From Streptomyces sp. NBC_01306 (GTDB taxonomy: Bacteria > Actinomycetota > Actinomycetes > Streptomycetales > Streptomycetaceae): a DNA stretch of 64,000 nucleotides. Shown in pieces: positions 24,415 to 33,493 of the stretch. A program made the translations under genes and the position numbers. The notes beneath the pieces were generated by a model. It was not told the DNA's origin and ran no database searches. It saw only the letters and a program-made list of their open reading frames with translations. Each line of letters starts with the position of its first letter. Within the stretch, counting starts at the first letter, position 1. The DNA is taken from NCBI RefSeq assembly GCF_026340465.1, contig NZ_JAPEPC010000001.1:6186501-6250500 (forward strand). The letters are read 5' to 3'.

Positions 24415-26793
24415 CTAGACCGCTGCCGGCCGCAGCAGGGTGCGCAGCCGGGTGGTGCGGGGCCGGGCGGGGACTTCGGCCACCGCGTGCGGCAGTGCCT
24501 GGTCGACTCCGTGCACCACCGAGAGATGCCGTTCGCCGCGGCCGAACGCGGTGTAGACCCACGGCCTGCTCAGCCCGCTCGCCGCGTCGCCGGGCAGCAC
24601 CACGACCACCGCGGGCCACCGCAGCCCGGCTGCCTGGTGCGCGGTGAGTGCCCAGCCGTGCCGTACCGATGCCTCCACCCGGTCCTTCGGTACGACGACG
24701 GGCGTGCCGGCGCAGTCCAGGTGCAGGCCGTCGCCGTCGGCCGAGACCACCGTGCCGGGCAGGGTCCTGCCGGGCGCCGGGGTGTAGGCGGCCCGGTCAC
24801 CGGGATCGAAACCGCCGAAGCGGCCGGGGCCGGGGTTGAGACGTTCCTTCAGGGCCGCGTTGAGCGCGCGGGTGCCGGCGGGGCCACCGTGCCCCGGGGT
24901 GATGACCTGGGTGTCGGACACCGGCACGCCGATGGCCCGGGGTACGGAGTCGGCGACGAGCTGCACGGTGCGGTGCACCGCCTCACCGGCGTTCTGGACG
25001 GGGACGATCACGACTTCCTTGCCGGGCGCCGCCACCTGGTTCAGCTCGCCGATCCCGATTCCCGAGACCAGCTCGCCGATGGGGCCCGGATCGGGGGTGC
25101 GGGAGGCCAGCTGCGGGCAGGCGCGCGCCGCGAGGACATCGGTGAACACCTGCCCGGCACCGGCGGAACCGAGCACTCCGGGATCCCCGCTGAGGACCAG
25201 GCGGCTGCCGTCGGCCAGCGACTCGACCAGTACGGCCGCGCTCTCGACATCCAGCTGGGGGGCGTCCACGACGGCCAGCAGATCGAGCGCCAGAGCGCCC
25301 TCGCCGTCCCGTCCCGGCCCCTCCGAACCGGTCAGCAGCCCGGAGACGGTGACGGCCGCCGCCGGATCGTCCAGTGCGGCGGCCAGCCGCCGCCTCCCGT
25401 CGGGGGTGTGCGCGGCCGCGTATGCCCGCAGGCCCAGCGCGCGCGCCGCCGTGACCACTGCGGCCGGTTCGCTGCGGGCGGCCTCGCCGCCGGTGTGGGC
25501 GACCAGGCCGTTCTGTGCGACCGTCCGGATCAGTTCGGCGGCCGACGGGGAAGGGGCGTCCGCTGCGGCCTGTTCCCAGTCGGCCTGTTCGCCGCCGGGG
25601 GCGAGGGCGGACGCGTTCACCAGCCGGGCGAGGCCGTCCGCCAGGCTTTCCTCCGCGAGGGCGTACCGGTCGAGACCCAGCAGGACCCGCACGGGCTGCG
25701 GCGCCGCTTCGTCCTCGCTCCCGGAGCCGACGTCGTCCTGCCCGTCGTGCCCGGCCTCCTGCGCGGCGGGTGCCCCTGGGGCGGTGTCCAGCGCGTCCTG
25801 GAAGACCAGCACCGCGCCGTCCGCGACAGCGCTCTGCAGCGCCTCGTCGGGGTCCGGCACGGACCGCTCGGCGAGCGCCGCGCGGACCGCGTCCGACTCC
25901 AGCGCGGTGTGTCCCTGGAGCGCGGCCCGCTCAAGGAGCCAGCCCACCAGAGCGGCGGCCCGCCGCTCGTCGCCGGGTCCGGCCTCCGGGCCGAGCAGCG
26001 CACGGGCGAAGCCGTCCGCCTGTTCCGGCCGTACCCCGGGAACCGACAGCAACTGCCAGGGGTCCTCGCGCAGGGCGTCGGCCGCCTGGTCGCCGAGCGT
26101 CTCGGCGGCCCGTACGGCCAGTGACTCGGGGGCGCCGCCGGCGGCCAGGACGGCCCGCACGGACGACACGCTCTCGGGCGCCGCACCGGTGGGCGCGGCG
26201 GCCGGACGCACCGCGGGGCGTGGCTCGGCCTGCGGGGCAGGCGCGGGGCGGCGCGGCTCGGGCGCCGGGGGAGGGAAGTGCGCGGAGGGCTTCTCGCCGC
26301 CCTCCACCGCCCGGACCGCGGCCAGCAGGTCGGCGGCCCGGCCGCTCAGCTTCGTGCCGGCCTCGATGGGCCCGTCCTTCGCGGCCTTGCGCTGCTCGAT
26401 TCTGGCCCGCAGCTCGCGCTGGGCCGCCAGTTCGGCTTCGGCCTCCGACAGGGCGGGTGCCTCGGCCGTCCCGGCGCCCTCCGCCGTTGCCGCCTCGGAC
26501 GTCTCCTCCGCCGTCCCCTCGCCGTCCGGGGCTCCGGCTTCCGGGGCCCCGGCTTCCGCGGCCCCGCCGCCGTCGCCCTCGTCGGCACCCCCGCCGTCGC
26601 TCCCGTCGCTCCCGCCGGGGGGCCTGGACACGCTCCCCGGAGCTGCTTCCGGCCCGGTACCCGTACCGGTCTCAGCAGCACTCCCGGTGTCGGGCGCCGA
26701 TTCCGATTCCGGTTCCGTCTCCGGTGCGGCTTCGGCGCCGGGAGCGGCCTCGGCCTCGGTGCTGGCCTCGGTGTCGAGGCGATCCGTACTCAC
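24415..26793 (-). CDS. RecD2-like protein with degenerate ATP-binding motifs
   Basis: A 792-residue protein. Residues 1-180 are a low-complexity Glu/Ala/Pro/Gly segment. A helix-hairpin-helix unit follows (DQAADALREDPWQLLSVPGV), as in RecD2 helicases. The motor region keeps the RecD2 outline, but its motifs are altered. Where TGGPGTGKT is expected, TGGEAARSEP occurs (about residues 434-443). VVDEAS is VVDAPQ (about 510), GDPDQLPSVG is GDPGVLGSAG (about 535), and VHKSQG is AHQAAG. It is therefore probably not an active helicase, though it may bind DNA. The GTG start overlaps the aldo/keto reductase stop by 4 bp. Confidence 0.75.
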   Translation of the reverse strand: MSTDRLDTEASTEAEAAPGAEAAPETEPESESAPDTGSAAETGTGTGPEAAPGSVSRPPGGSDGSDGGGADEGDGGGAAEAGAPEAGAPDGEGTAEETSEAATAEGAGTAEAPALSEAEAELAAQRELRARIEQRKAAKDGPIEAGTKLSGRAADLLAAVRAVEGGEKPSAHFPPPAPEPRRPAPAPQAEPRPAVRPAAAPTGAAPESVSSVRAVLAAGGAPESLAVRAAETLGDQAADALREDPWQLLSVPGVRPEQADGFARALLGPEAGPGDERRAAALVGWLLERAALQGHTALESDAVRAALAERSVPDPDEALQSAVADGAVLVFQDALDTAPGAPAAQEAGHDGQDDVGSGSEDEAAPQPVRVLLGLDRYALAEESLADGLARLVNASALAPGGEQADWEQAAADAPSPSAAELIRTVAQNGLVAHTGGEAARSEPAAVVTAARALGLRAYAAAHTPDGRRRLAAALDDPAAAVTVSGLLTGSEGPGRDGEGALALDLLAVVDAPQLDVESAAVLVESLADGSRLVLSGDPGVLGSAGAGQVFTDVLAARACPQLASRTPDPGPIGELVSGIGIGELNQVAAPGKEVVIVPVQNAGEAVHRTVQLVADSVPRAIGVPVSDTQVITPGHGGPAGTRALNAALKERLNPGPGRFGGFDPGDRAAYTPAPGRTLPGTVVSADGDGLHLDCAGTPVVVPKDRVEASVRHGWALTAHQAAGLRWPAVVVVLPGDAASGLSRPWVYTAFGRGERHLSVVHGVDQALPHAVAEVPARPRTTRLRTLLRPAAV

Positions 26794-27773
26794 AGCTCGG
26801 TCCAGTCCTGGTCGGGATAACGGTGAACGGGCTCCGACACATCGTCGAGCGCCCGGCAGATCTCGTCAGGAAGACTAAGCGTCTCCACTGACAATGCCGC
26901 CGCGAGCTGCTGCGCGTTGCGCGCGCCGATGATCGGGGCGACCACCCCGGGCCGGTCGCGGACCCAGGCCAGCGCGACCTCCAGCGGCGTGGTCGCGAGC
27001 CCGTCGGCCGCCGTGGCGACCGCGTCGACGATCCTGCTCGCGGCGTCGTCCAGATAGGGCGCGACGAAGGGCGCCAGCTGCTCCGACGCCCCGCGCGAGT
27101 CCACCGGAGTCCCATGGCGGTACTTGCCGGTGAGCACCCCGCGCCCCAGCGGCGACGACGGCAGCAGTCCCACCCCCAGGTCCACCGCGGCCGGCAGCAC
27201 CTCCCGCTCCACCCCGCGCTGGAGCAGCGAGTACTCCATCTGCGTACTGGCGATGCGGGTCCTGACGCCCGGCGCCGCCAGCTGCCAGGTGGCGGCCTTG
27301 GCCAGCTGCCAGCCGGAGAAGTTGGACAGCCCCGCGTACCGCGCCCGACCGCTGGAGACCGCGATGTCCAGCGCCTGGAGCGTCTCGTCCAGCGGGGTCT
27401 CCGGGTCGAAGGCGTGCACCTGCCACAGATCCACGTAGTCGGTCCCCAGCCGCTCCAGTGAGGCGTCGAGCGCCGCCAGCAGATGCCCGCGCGAGCCGTC
27501 GAACCGGCGGTAGGGGTCGGGCACGCTGCCCGCCTTGGTGGCGATGACGAGATCGCGGCGGGGTATCAGCCGTTCGCAGAGCTGCCCGAGCAGATACTCG
27601 GCTTCTCCGTCGCCGTACACATCGGCCGTGTCGACGAGTGTGCCGCCGGCCTCCCAGAACGCCTTCAACAGGTCGGCGGCGTCGTGCTCGTCGGTGCTCC
27701 GCCCCCAGGTGAGGGTGCCGAGCCCGATCCGGGATACGCGCAGGCCCGTGCGGCCGAGATGCCTCTGCTCCAT
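26790..27773 (-). CDS. Aldo/keto reductase
   Basis: A 327-residue NADPH-dependent (alpha/beta)8-barrel oxidoreductase. The catalytic tetrad is visible: Asp in LVDTADVYGDGEAE with Tyr four residues on, Lys in LVIATKAG, and His in VDLWQVHAFD. The C-terminal NADP-binding part (IIGARNAQQLAAAL) is also typical of AKR11/12-like proteins. I start at MEQRHLG (27773), the family N-terminus. It is translated upstream of, and overlaps, the RecD2-like gene. Substrate unknown. Confidence 0.88.
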   Translation of the reverse strand: MEQRHLGRTGLRVSRIGLGTLTWGRSTDEHDAADLLKAFWEAGGTLVDTADVYGDGEAEYLLGQLCERLIPRRDLVIATKAGSVPDPYRRFDGSRGHLLAALDASLERLGTDYVDLWQVHAFDPETPLDETLQALDIAVSSGRARYAGLSNFSGWQLAKAATWQLAAPGVRTRIASTQMEYSLLQRGVEREVLPAAVDLGVGLLPSSPLGRGVLTGKYRHGTPVDSRGASEQLAPFVAPYLDDAASRIVDAVATAADGLATTPLEVALAWVRDRPGVVAPIIGARNAQQLAAALSVETLSLPDEICRALDDVSEPVHRYPDQDWTEL

Positions 27774-27913
27774 GGGCGCTGAGAGTACTGGCCACAGGGC
27801 CGCCCGGTGCAGGCCTGTGGACAACCACCCCCTGGACCACCCCCTGACGGATCTTGCCCCCGCGCGCTAGAGTCCCCGGAACAGGGACGTTACTCAGCAG
27901 TAAGGGAGCGGTC

Positions 27914-28963
27914 ATGCGGCTCGGAATCAACCTCGGCTACTGGGGTGCCGGGATGGACGGCGACAACCTCGCCGTGGCTCAGGAGGCCGACCGGCTCGGC
28001 TACGACGTCTGCTGGGCGGCCGAGGCGTACGGCTCGGACGGGCCGACCGTGCTCTCCTGGGTCGCCGCCAGGACCGAGCGGATCGACGTGGGCTCCGCGA
28101 TCTTCCAGATCCCCGCCAGGGCGCCCGCGATGACCGCGATGACCGCGGCCACCCTCGACTCGCTCTCCGGCGGCCGTTTCCGGCTCGGCCTCGGCGTCTC
28201 GGGGCCGCAGGTCTCCGAGGGCTGGTACGGCGTCAAGTTCGACAAACCGCTCTCGCGCACCCGTGAGTACGTGGAGATCGTCCGCAAGGCGATGTCGCGC
28301 GAGCGCCTGTCGTACGAGGGCGAGCACTGGACGCTGCCGCTGCCCGGCGGCCCCGGAAAGCCCATCAAGCTCACCGTCCACCCGCAGCGCGAGCACATCC
28401 CGCTCTACATCGCGGCGATCGGCCCCAAGAACCTGGAGCAGACCGGTGAGATCGCCGACGGCGCCCTGCTGATCTTCCCCTCGGCCGAGCACCTGGAGTC
28501 CACCGCGATCAGCCCGTTGCGCGCGGGCCGGGAAAAGGCCGGGCTCACGATGGAGGGCTTCGACGTCTGCCCGACCCTGCCGCTCGCGGTGGGCGACGAC
28601 GTGCCCGCGCTGGCCGACACGTTCCGCCCGTACACCGCCCTGTACGTGGGTGGTATGGGCAGCCGCAAGCAGAACTTCTACAACAGGCTCGCGCAGCGCA
28701 TGGGTTACGAGAAGGAGGCCGCCGAGATCCAGGAGAAGTACCTGGGCGGCGACCGGGACGGCGCGGCCGCCGCCGTACCGCACGAGCTGATCGACCGGAC
28801 GACGCTGCTCGGGTCCGTGGAGCGGATCGCCGACCGGATGCAGGCCTACGCCGCGGCCGGGGTCACCACGCTGACGCTGGCCCCCGCCGGGTTCACGCTC
28901 GACGAGCGGGTGGCCGGGCTGCGGGCCGGTACGGAGGCGCTGGAGCGGGCCGGGCTCGCGTAG
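27914..28963 (+). CDS. LLM-class F420-dependent oxidoreductase
   Basis: A 349-residue luciferase-like TIM barrel. The start LGINLGYWGAGMDGDNLAVA, then DVCWAAEAYGSDGPTVLSWV, FRLGLGVSGPQVSEGWYG and VYIAAIGPKN-like LYIAAIGPKNLEQTG are typical of F420-dependent members such as methylene-H4MPT reductase homologues. GGGAG at 27904-27908 sets the ATG at 27914. It is divergent from the aldo/keto reductase. The redox substrate is not evident. Confidence 0.85.
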   Translation: MRLGINLGYWGAGMDGDNLAVAQEADRLGYDVCWAAEAYGSDGPTVLSWVAARTERIDVGSAIFQIPARAPAMTAMTAATLDSLSGGRFRLGLGVSGPQVSEGWYGVKFDKPLSRTREYVEIVRKAMSRERLSYEGEHWTLPLPGGPGKPIKLTVHPQREHIPLYIAAIGPKNLEQTGEIADGALLIFPSAEHLESTAISPLRAGREKAGLTMEGFDVCPTLPLAVGDDVPALADTFRPYTALYVGGMGSRKQNFYNRLAQRMGYEKEAAEIQEKYLGGDRDGAAAAVPHELIDRTTLLGSVERIADRMQAYAAAGVTTLTLAPAGFTLDERVAGLRAGTEALERAGLA

Positions 28964-29000
28964 CCGGGCCATACAGTTCCCGGGAAGCCGGGAGAGGTCT

Positions 29001-29043
29001 GCGGCCGTGGTGGGGGCTCGGGGGTCTTCCCCGCCACGGCCGT
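29001..29043 (+). terminator. Hairpin after the LLM oxidoreductase gene
   Basis: GCGGCCGTGG (29001-29010) pairs with CCACGGCCGT (29034-29043) with one end mismatch. It lies 37 bp after the stop codon in the 235-bp gap before the ferritin-like gene; the rest of that gap holds nothing I can name. Confidence 0.5.
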
Positions 29044-29198
29044 CGTGCTGAACAACGCCTCAGGGGCCCCTCGGTTACGCCCCTGGGCCGCGGGTGGGCG
29101 TACCGCCTTTCGGCCCAACCGGTCAGGGGCACACATTGCCGGTCAACCGATATCGCATTTGACTCATACCGTCAGATATCGGCATGGAGGTGGCAGTG

Positions 29199-29990
29199 AT
29201 GCTTTCGGCGCGGAGCATTTTCCAGGAGATCGTCGACAGCGACGACGCCTTCCGGCTGTTCTGCTCCATCGCGGCCGGCGGGGAGTCCCAGGGCGGCTGG
29301 GAGAACGGCCGGATCTCCGCGCTCGCCCCCGAGAGCATGAGCGCCCTCGCCCCGAAGATCGCCCGGCACGGTGCCGACGAGGACAAGCACGGCCGGATCT
29401 TCCGCGCCCTGCTCAAGAAGCGCGGGCTCGACCCCGTGGAGATCCCCGCGGAGACCGACTACACGATGCTGCTCGAACGCCGGGGCATCGGCCTGAGCCA
29501 CCGCAGGCTGCGCGGAAGCGAGCGGCTGACCGAACGGGAGATCGTCGTCTACCTCGCGCACAGCAGGGTCACCGAACAGCGCGCTTCCGAGCAGATGAAC
29601 ACCCTGGTGCGGTACCTCGGCGACCAGCCCGACATCGGCCGGGCCGTGCGCATGATCTGCCGGGACGAGGACAACCACCTCGCCTACTGCCACGAGGAAC
29701 TGCTGCGCCTGGCCGCACAGGGCCACGCCCGCACCATCCACTCCGTCCTGCGGGAGAGCGCGCTGGAGGAGATCCGCGTCTACCGGGAGGTGGGTCTCGC
29801 GGTGATGGAGCGGATGGGCGCCATCCTCGGCTGGCCGAGGGCCAAGTCGGCGGTGCTGGCCGCGGGCGTTCAGGGGCTGTACGGGTACGAGCGGGCGGGC
29901 GGCTGGCGCCGGTCGGTGAGCCTGGCCATGCCCGAGCGGCGCGACGCGCTCGGCGGGCCGGCCGCACCCCACACGGCGGAGTTCGCCTGA
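29199..29990 (+). CDS. Ferritin-like domain protein
   Basis: A 263-residue four-helix-bundle protein. Potential metal ligands occur in the usual helical pairs: Glu/His in GADEDKHGRIF (about residue 50), Glu in VTEQRASEQM (about 120), and the ExxH-type CRDEDNHLAYCHEE (about 150). This points to a di-iron or ferritin-like site. ATG 29199 is preferred because GGAGGT (29186-29191) lies 7 nt before it; the earlier in-frame ATG 29184 overlaps that site. It is convergent with corA. The reaction is unknown. Confidence 0.75.
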   Translation: MLSARSIFQEIVDSDDAFRLFCSIAAGGESQGGWENGRISALAPESMSALAPKIARHGADEDKHGRIFRALLKKRGLDPVEIPAETDYTMLLERRGIGLSHRRLRGSERLTEREIVVYLAHSRVTEQRASEQMNTLVRYLGDQPDIGRAVRMICRDEDNHLAYCHEELLRLAAQGHARTIHSVLRESALEEIRVYREVGLAVMERMGAILGWPRAKSAVLAAGVQGLYGYERAGGWRRSVSLAMPERRDALGGPAAPHTAEFA

Positions 29991-30057
29991 ACCCGTACCC
30001 GCCCCCGTGCGGCAGCCGCCGGGGCCCGCCGGGCAAGCGGCCCCCGGCCGTCCCGTC

Positions 30058-31050
30058 TCAGAGCCAGCCGCGCCGTTTGAACTGCCGGTGCAGGGCGAAG
30101 ACGACCGCGGCCATCAGCGCGATCACCGCCGGATAGGCCCAGGTCCACTTCAGTTCCGGCATGTGCTGGAAGTTCATGCCGTAGATACCGGCGACCATGG
30201 TCGGCACCGCCGCCATCGCCGCCCAGGCCGAGATCTTGCGCATGTCGTCGTTCTGCCGGACGCCCATCTGCGCCAGATGCGCGGAGAGGATGTCGGACAG
30301 CAGCCGGTCCAGACCCTCCACCTGCTCGTTGGCGCGGGTCAGATGGTCGCCCACATCCCGGAAGAACGGCTGCGAGTGTTCGTGCACGAACGGCACCCCC
30401 GCCCCCGCCAGCCGGGTCATGGGGGCCGCCAGCGGCCCGCTGGCACGGCGGAATTCGAGCACCTGCCGCTTGAAGGTGTAGATCCGCGACGCGATGTTCT
30501 TGGAATCGCCGCCGTTGGGCGCGAAGACCTCGGCCTCCAGCTCCTCCAGGTCGGTCTGGAGCTCCGCGGCCACGTCGATGTAGTGGTCGACGACGGTGTC
30601 GCTCACCGCGTACATGATGGCCGTGGGGCCGTGCTTGAGCACCTCGTGCTCCTGCTCAAGACGCTTGCGCACGGCGGCGAGCGGGGCACCCGCACCGTGC
30701 CGCACCGTCACCACGAACGAGTCGCCGAGGAAGAGCATCAGCTCGTCGGTGGTCACGGTGTCGCTGTCGGCGTCGTACATCACCGGCTTCAGCACCATGA
30801 AGAGCGTCTCGTCGTAGACCTCCAGCTTGGGCCGCTGGTGGGCCCGCAGGGCATCCTCCACCGCCAGCTGGTGCAGCTTGAACTCGCTGCTGACCAGGTC
30901 GAATTCCTCCTGCGTCGGCTCGTGCAGCCCGACCCAGAGAAAGGCGTTCCCGTCCGCGCGTGCTTCGGCGAGGGCGTCGGAGAGGTCCGGCGGCCCCTCT
31001 ATGCGGCGTCCGTCCCGGTAGATGGCGCAATCGACAATCACGGCGCGCAT
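30058..31050 (-). CDS. corA: CorA-family divalent cation transporter
   Basis: A 330-residue inner-membrane Mg2+/Co2+ channel protein. A long N-terminal cytoplasmic domain (LHQLAVEDALRAHQRPKLEV) precedes two C-terminal membrane helices. The signature YGMNF lies at the end of the first helix (AMAAVPTMVAGIYGMNF), and the RRGWL tail is basic as usual. I start at MRAVIVD (31050). The gene is divergent from the phosphatase; the spacer holds an 18-bp perfect inverted repeat. No M-box-like leader is seen. Confidence 0.9.
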   Translation of the reverse strand: MRAVIVDCAIYRDGRRIEGPPDLSDALAEARADGNAFLWVGLHEPTQEEFDLVSSEFKLHQLAVEDALRAHQRPKLEVYDETLFMVLKPVMYDADSDTVTTDELMLFLGDSFVVTVRHGAGAPLAAVRKRLEQEHEVLKHGPTAIMYAVSDTVVDHYIDVAAELQTDLEELEAEVFAPNGGDSKNIASRIYTFKRQVLEFRRASGPLAAPMTRLAGAGVPFVHEHSQPFFRDVGDHLTRANEQVEGLDRLLSDILSAHLAQMGVRQNDDMRKISAWAAMAAVPTMVAGIYGMNFQHMPELKWTWAYPAVIALMAAVVFALHRQFKRRGWL

Positions 31051-31141
31051 TCTTCCCTGACCGGGCCGCCCGTGCACGCCCGGGGGGCCGCATCCGGGCC
31101 GCACCGGGTGCCGCAGGCCGCCCGGCGGGCCCCGTGGTCCA

Positions 31142-31188
31142 CCGTCCGGATCGGGCCGGACCCGGTGGGCCCGGCCCGATCCGGACGG
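31142..31188. repeat. Perfect 18-bp inverted repeat in a divergent intergenic region
   Basis: CCGTCCGGATCGGGCCGG (31142-31159) and CCGGCCCGATCCGGACGG (31171-31188) are perfect inverted arms around an 11-bp loop, 20 bp before the phosphatase ATG. No gene ends here, so a terminator role is unexpected. Confidence 0.7.
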
Positions 31189-31208
31189 AAGGCCCTAGGC
31201 TGGCCGCC

Positions 31209-31895
31209 ATGGCCACGCTGATTCTTGTACGGCACGGACGCTCCACCGCCAACACCTCCGGAGTGCTCGCGGGCCGGACGCCGGGCGTCTCCCTCGACGA
31301 GCGGGGTGTCGCCCAGGCGGCCGGGCTGCCGGACCGGCTGGCCGGGCTGCCGCTCGCCGCCGTCGTCACCAGCCCGCTGCAGCGCTGCCGCGAGACCGTC
31401 GCGCCGCTGCTGGCCGCCAGGCCGGAGCTGACGCTGCACACCGAGGACCGCATCAGCGAGTGCGACTACGGCGACTGGTCGGGGCGCAAACTCGCCGAAC
31501 TCGGCGACGAGCCGCTGATGAGGACCGTGCAGCAGCACCCGTCGGCCGCAGCGTTCCCCGGCGGCGAGTCGATGCGCGCGATGCAGGCGCGGGCCGTCGA
31601 CGCCGTACGGGACTGGAACGCCCGGATCGACGCCGATCACGGCGAGGACGCGGTGTACGCGATGTGTTCGCACGGCGACATCATCAAGTCGGTGATCGCC
31701 GACGCACTCGGTATGCACCTCGACCTCTTCCAGCGGATCCACGTCGACCCGTGTTCCCTCACGGCCATCCGCTACACCGCGGTGCGGCCCTTCGTCCTGC
31801 GGCTCGGCGACACCGGGGAGTTCGGCTCGCTGGCGCCGCGCGAGAGCGCCCCGGGATCGGACGCGGCTGTCGGTGGTGGCGCGGGCGCGCCGTGA
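31209..31895 (+). CDS. Histidine phosphatase family protein (MSMEG_4193 type)
   Basis: A 228-residue phosphoglycerate-mutase-like phosphatase. It has catalytic LILVRHGRSTAN at residues 4-15, a second His in MCSHGDIIKSVI, and Arg/Glu in SPLQRCRETV and ISECDYGDWSG. The neighbours DUF3090, SCO1664-family and MshC identify it as the actinobacterial subfamily found in this conserved cluster. The cluster's function is not established, but its constant linkage to mshC hints at mycothiol or inositol metabolism. ATG 31209 gives the family N-terminus. Confidence 0.88.
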   Translation: MATLILVRHGRSTANTSGVLAGRTPGVSLDERGVAQAAGLPDRLAGLPLAAVVTSPLQRCRETVAPLLAARPELTLHTEDRISECDYGDWSGRKLAELGDEPLMRTVQQHPSAAAFPGGESMRAMQARAVDAVRDWNARIDADHGEDAVYAMCSHGDIIKSVIADALGMHLDLFQRIHVDPCSLTAIRYTAVRPFVLRLGDTGEFGSLAPRESAPGSDAAVGGGAGAP

Positions 31896-31967
31896 TCGCT
31901 CCGCGCAGTAGGGTGGGCGGGCCGTAAACCGGACCACCCCGCAGCCGAACCCCATGGAGATCAGGAC

Positions 31968-32558
31968 GTGTCCCGTCAGGTGTACTTCTACGACCCGCCG
32001 GACCGCTTCGTTGCCGGTACGGTCGGGCTGCCTGGGCGCCGTACGTTCTTCCTTCAGGCGTCGTCCGGGCCCCGCACCACCAGCGTCGCGCTGGAGAAGA
32101 CCCAGGTGGCCGCGCTCGCCGAGCGTATCGACGAACTGCTCGACGAAGTGGTGCGCAGGACCGGGGGCAACTCCCCGGTGCCCGCGGTCGCCCCGTCCGA
32201 CGCCGGGGACACCGCCCCGCTGGACGCCCCGGTCGAGGAGGAGTTCCGCGTCGGCACGATGGCGCTGGCCTGGGACGGCGACGAACAGCGCATGATCATC
32301 GAGGCTCAGGCCCTCGTCGAGCTGGACGCGGACACCGACGAAGACCTCGCGGAAGCCGAGGAACGGCTCCTCCAGGACGACGAGAACGGTCCGCCGATGC
32401 TCCGCGTGCGGCTGACCGGCGCGCAGGCCAGGGCCTTCGCCAAGCGCGCGCTCGACGTCGTGAACGCGGGACGGCCGCCGTGCCCCCTGTGCAGCCTGCC
32501 GCTCGACCCGGAGGGACACGTATGCCCGCGCCAGAACGGATACCGCAGGGGGGCGTGA
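31968..32558 (+). CDS. DUF3090 family protein
   Basis: A 196-residue protein of the actinobacterial family DUF3090 (start SRQVYFYDPPDRFVAGTVG, then RTFFLQASSG). The C-terminus CPLCSLPLDPEGHVCPRQNG has a CxxC...HxC pattern likely to bind zinc. The start is GTG 31968. Its end overlaps the next gene by 37 bp, so the two are tightly coupled. Function unknown; always near the phosphatase and SCO1664-type genes. Confidence 0.88.
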   Translation: MSRQVYFYDPPDRFVAGTVGLPGRRTFFLQASSGPRTTSVALEKTQVAALAERIDELLDEVVRRTGGNSPVPAVAPSDAGDTAPLDAPVEEEFRVGTMALAWDGDEQRMIIEAQALVELDADTDEDLAEAEERLLQDDENGPPMLRVRLTGAQARAFAKRALDVVNAGRPPCPLCSLPLDPEGHVCPRQNGYRRGA

Positions 32559-33340
32559 CGGCCACCCGGCTTCTCCTGGAGGGGGAGCTGACGGTACGCG
32601 GACGGGTGCGCGAGGCATCCAACGCGGTGCTCTACTGCTCGGTCGCGTACGAGGGCCGGGAAGCGGCCTGTGTGTACAAACCGGTGGCCGGTGAACGGCC
32701 GCTGTGGGACTTCCCCGACGGGACGCTCGCCCAGCGCGAGGTGGCGGCGTACGAGGTCTCCGAGGCGACGGGATGGGGATTCGTCCCGCCGACGGTGCTG
32801 CGTGACGGGCCGTACGGCGAGGGCATGTGCCAGCTGTGGATCGAGTCCGCCGCCGAGCCGTCGCTGCTGGGTCTCGTCGAGGAGGACGAGCCCGCCGAGG
32901 GCTGGAAGGCCATCGGCTTCGCCGAAGTGGGCGAGGGCAGGACGGCGCTGCTGGTGCACGCGGACGACGAGCGGCTGCGGCGGCTCTCGGTGCTCGACGC
33001 GGTGATCAACAACGGCGACCGCAAGGGCGGTCATCTGCTGCCGACCGACGAGGGGCGGCTCTACGGCATCGACCATGGAGTCACCTTCAACGCCGACGGC
33101 AAACTGCGGACGCTGCTGTGGGGCTGGGCGGGCGAACCGCTGACGCCCGAGACGGCCGGGGTACTGGACAAGCTCGCGGTGGAGCTGGCGCCCGGTACGG
33201 GGCTCGCGGAGCGGCTGGCGGGGCTCATCACCGGGACGGAGCTGGAAGCGCTGCGAGGGCGCGTGGGGGCGCTCCGGGAGGCCGGCCTGCACCCCGTACC
33301 CAGCGGTGACTGGCCGGCGATCCCCTGGCCGCCTGTGTAG
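32522..33340 (+). CDS. SCO1664 family protein, PI-kinase-like fold
   Basis: A 272-residue protein of the SCO1664/TIGR03843 family. It has kinase-like elements: Lys in EAACVYKPVAGERPLWDFP, the catalytic-loop-like VINNGDRKGGHLL, and the metal-binding-loop-like YGIDHGVTF. These resemble the lipid kinase (PI3/4K) and HipA superfamily, so it may phosphorylate a small molecule or protein. The ATG at 32522 lies inside the DUF3090 gene. It stands 153 bp before mshC. The kinase role is inference; the motif match is visible. Confidence 0.85.
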   Translation: MPAPERIPQGGVTATRLLLEGELTVRGRVREASNAVLYCSVAYEGREAACVYKPVAGERPLWDFPDGTLAQREVAAYEVSEATGWGFVPPTVLRDGPYGEGMCQLWIESAAEPSLLGLVEEDEPAEGWKAIGFAEVGEGRTALLVHADDERLRRLSVLDAVINNGDRKGGHLLPTDEGRLYGIDHGVTFNADGKLRTLLWGWAGEPLTPETAGVLDKLAVELAPGTGLAERLAGLITGTELEALRGRVGALREAGLHPVPSGDWPAIPWPPV

Positions 33341-33493
33341 GGCGTACGGTTCCGGCCCCGGCACCGCGTCACGCAGCTCCGGATCACGCGGGCCTGTATC
33401 ACGTACGCACCCCATTCGCGCAAGGGTGCCGATTCGGCCAACGTCGGCACTCCGGTTCGTTGTCGGAACTGACGTCCGGTTACGCTCGTGTAC

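Noticed and set aside
24487..26124. Long open frames on the plus strand opposite the RecD2-like gene
   Set aside because: Composition is Gly/Arg/Ala only, with no motif. The minus frame has HHH and helicase-type stretches and proper coupling to the neighbouring gene.
30000..30057. GC-rich stems between the ferritin-like gene and corA as a terminator
   Set aside because: Several overlapping imperfect pairings are possible, but none stands out from what such GC-rich DNA gives by chance.
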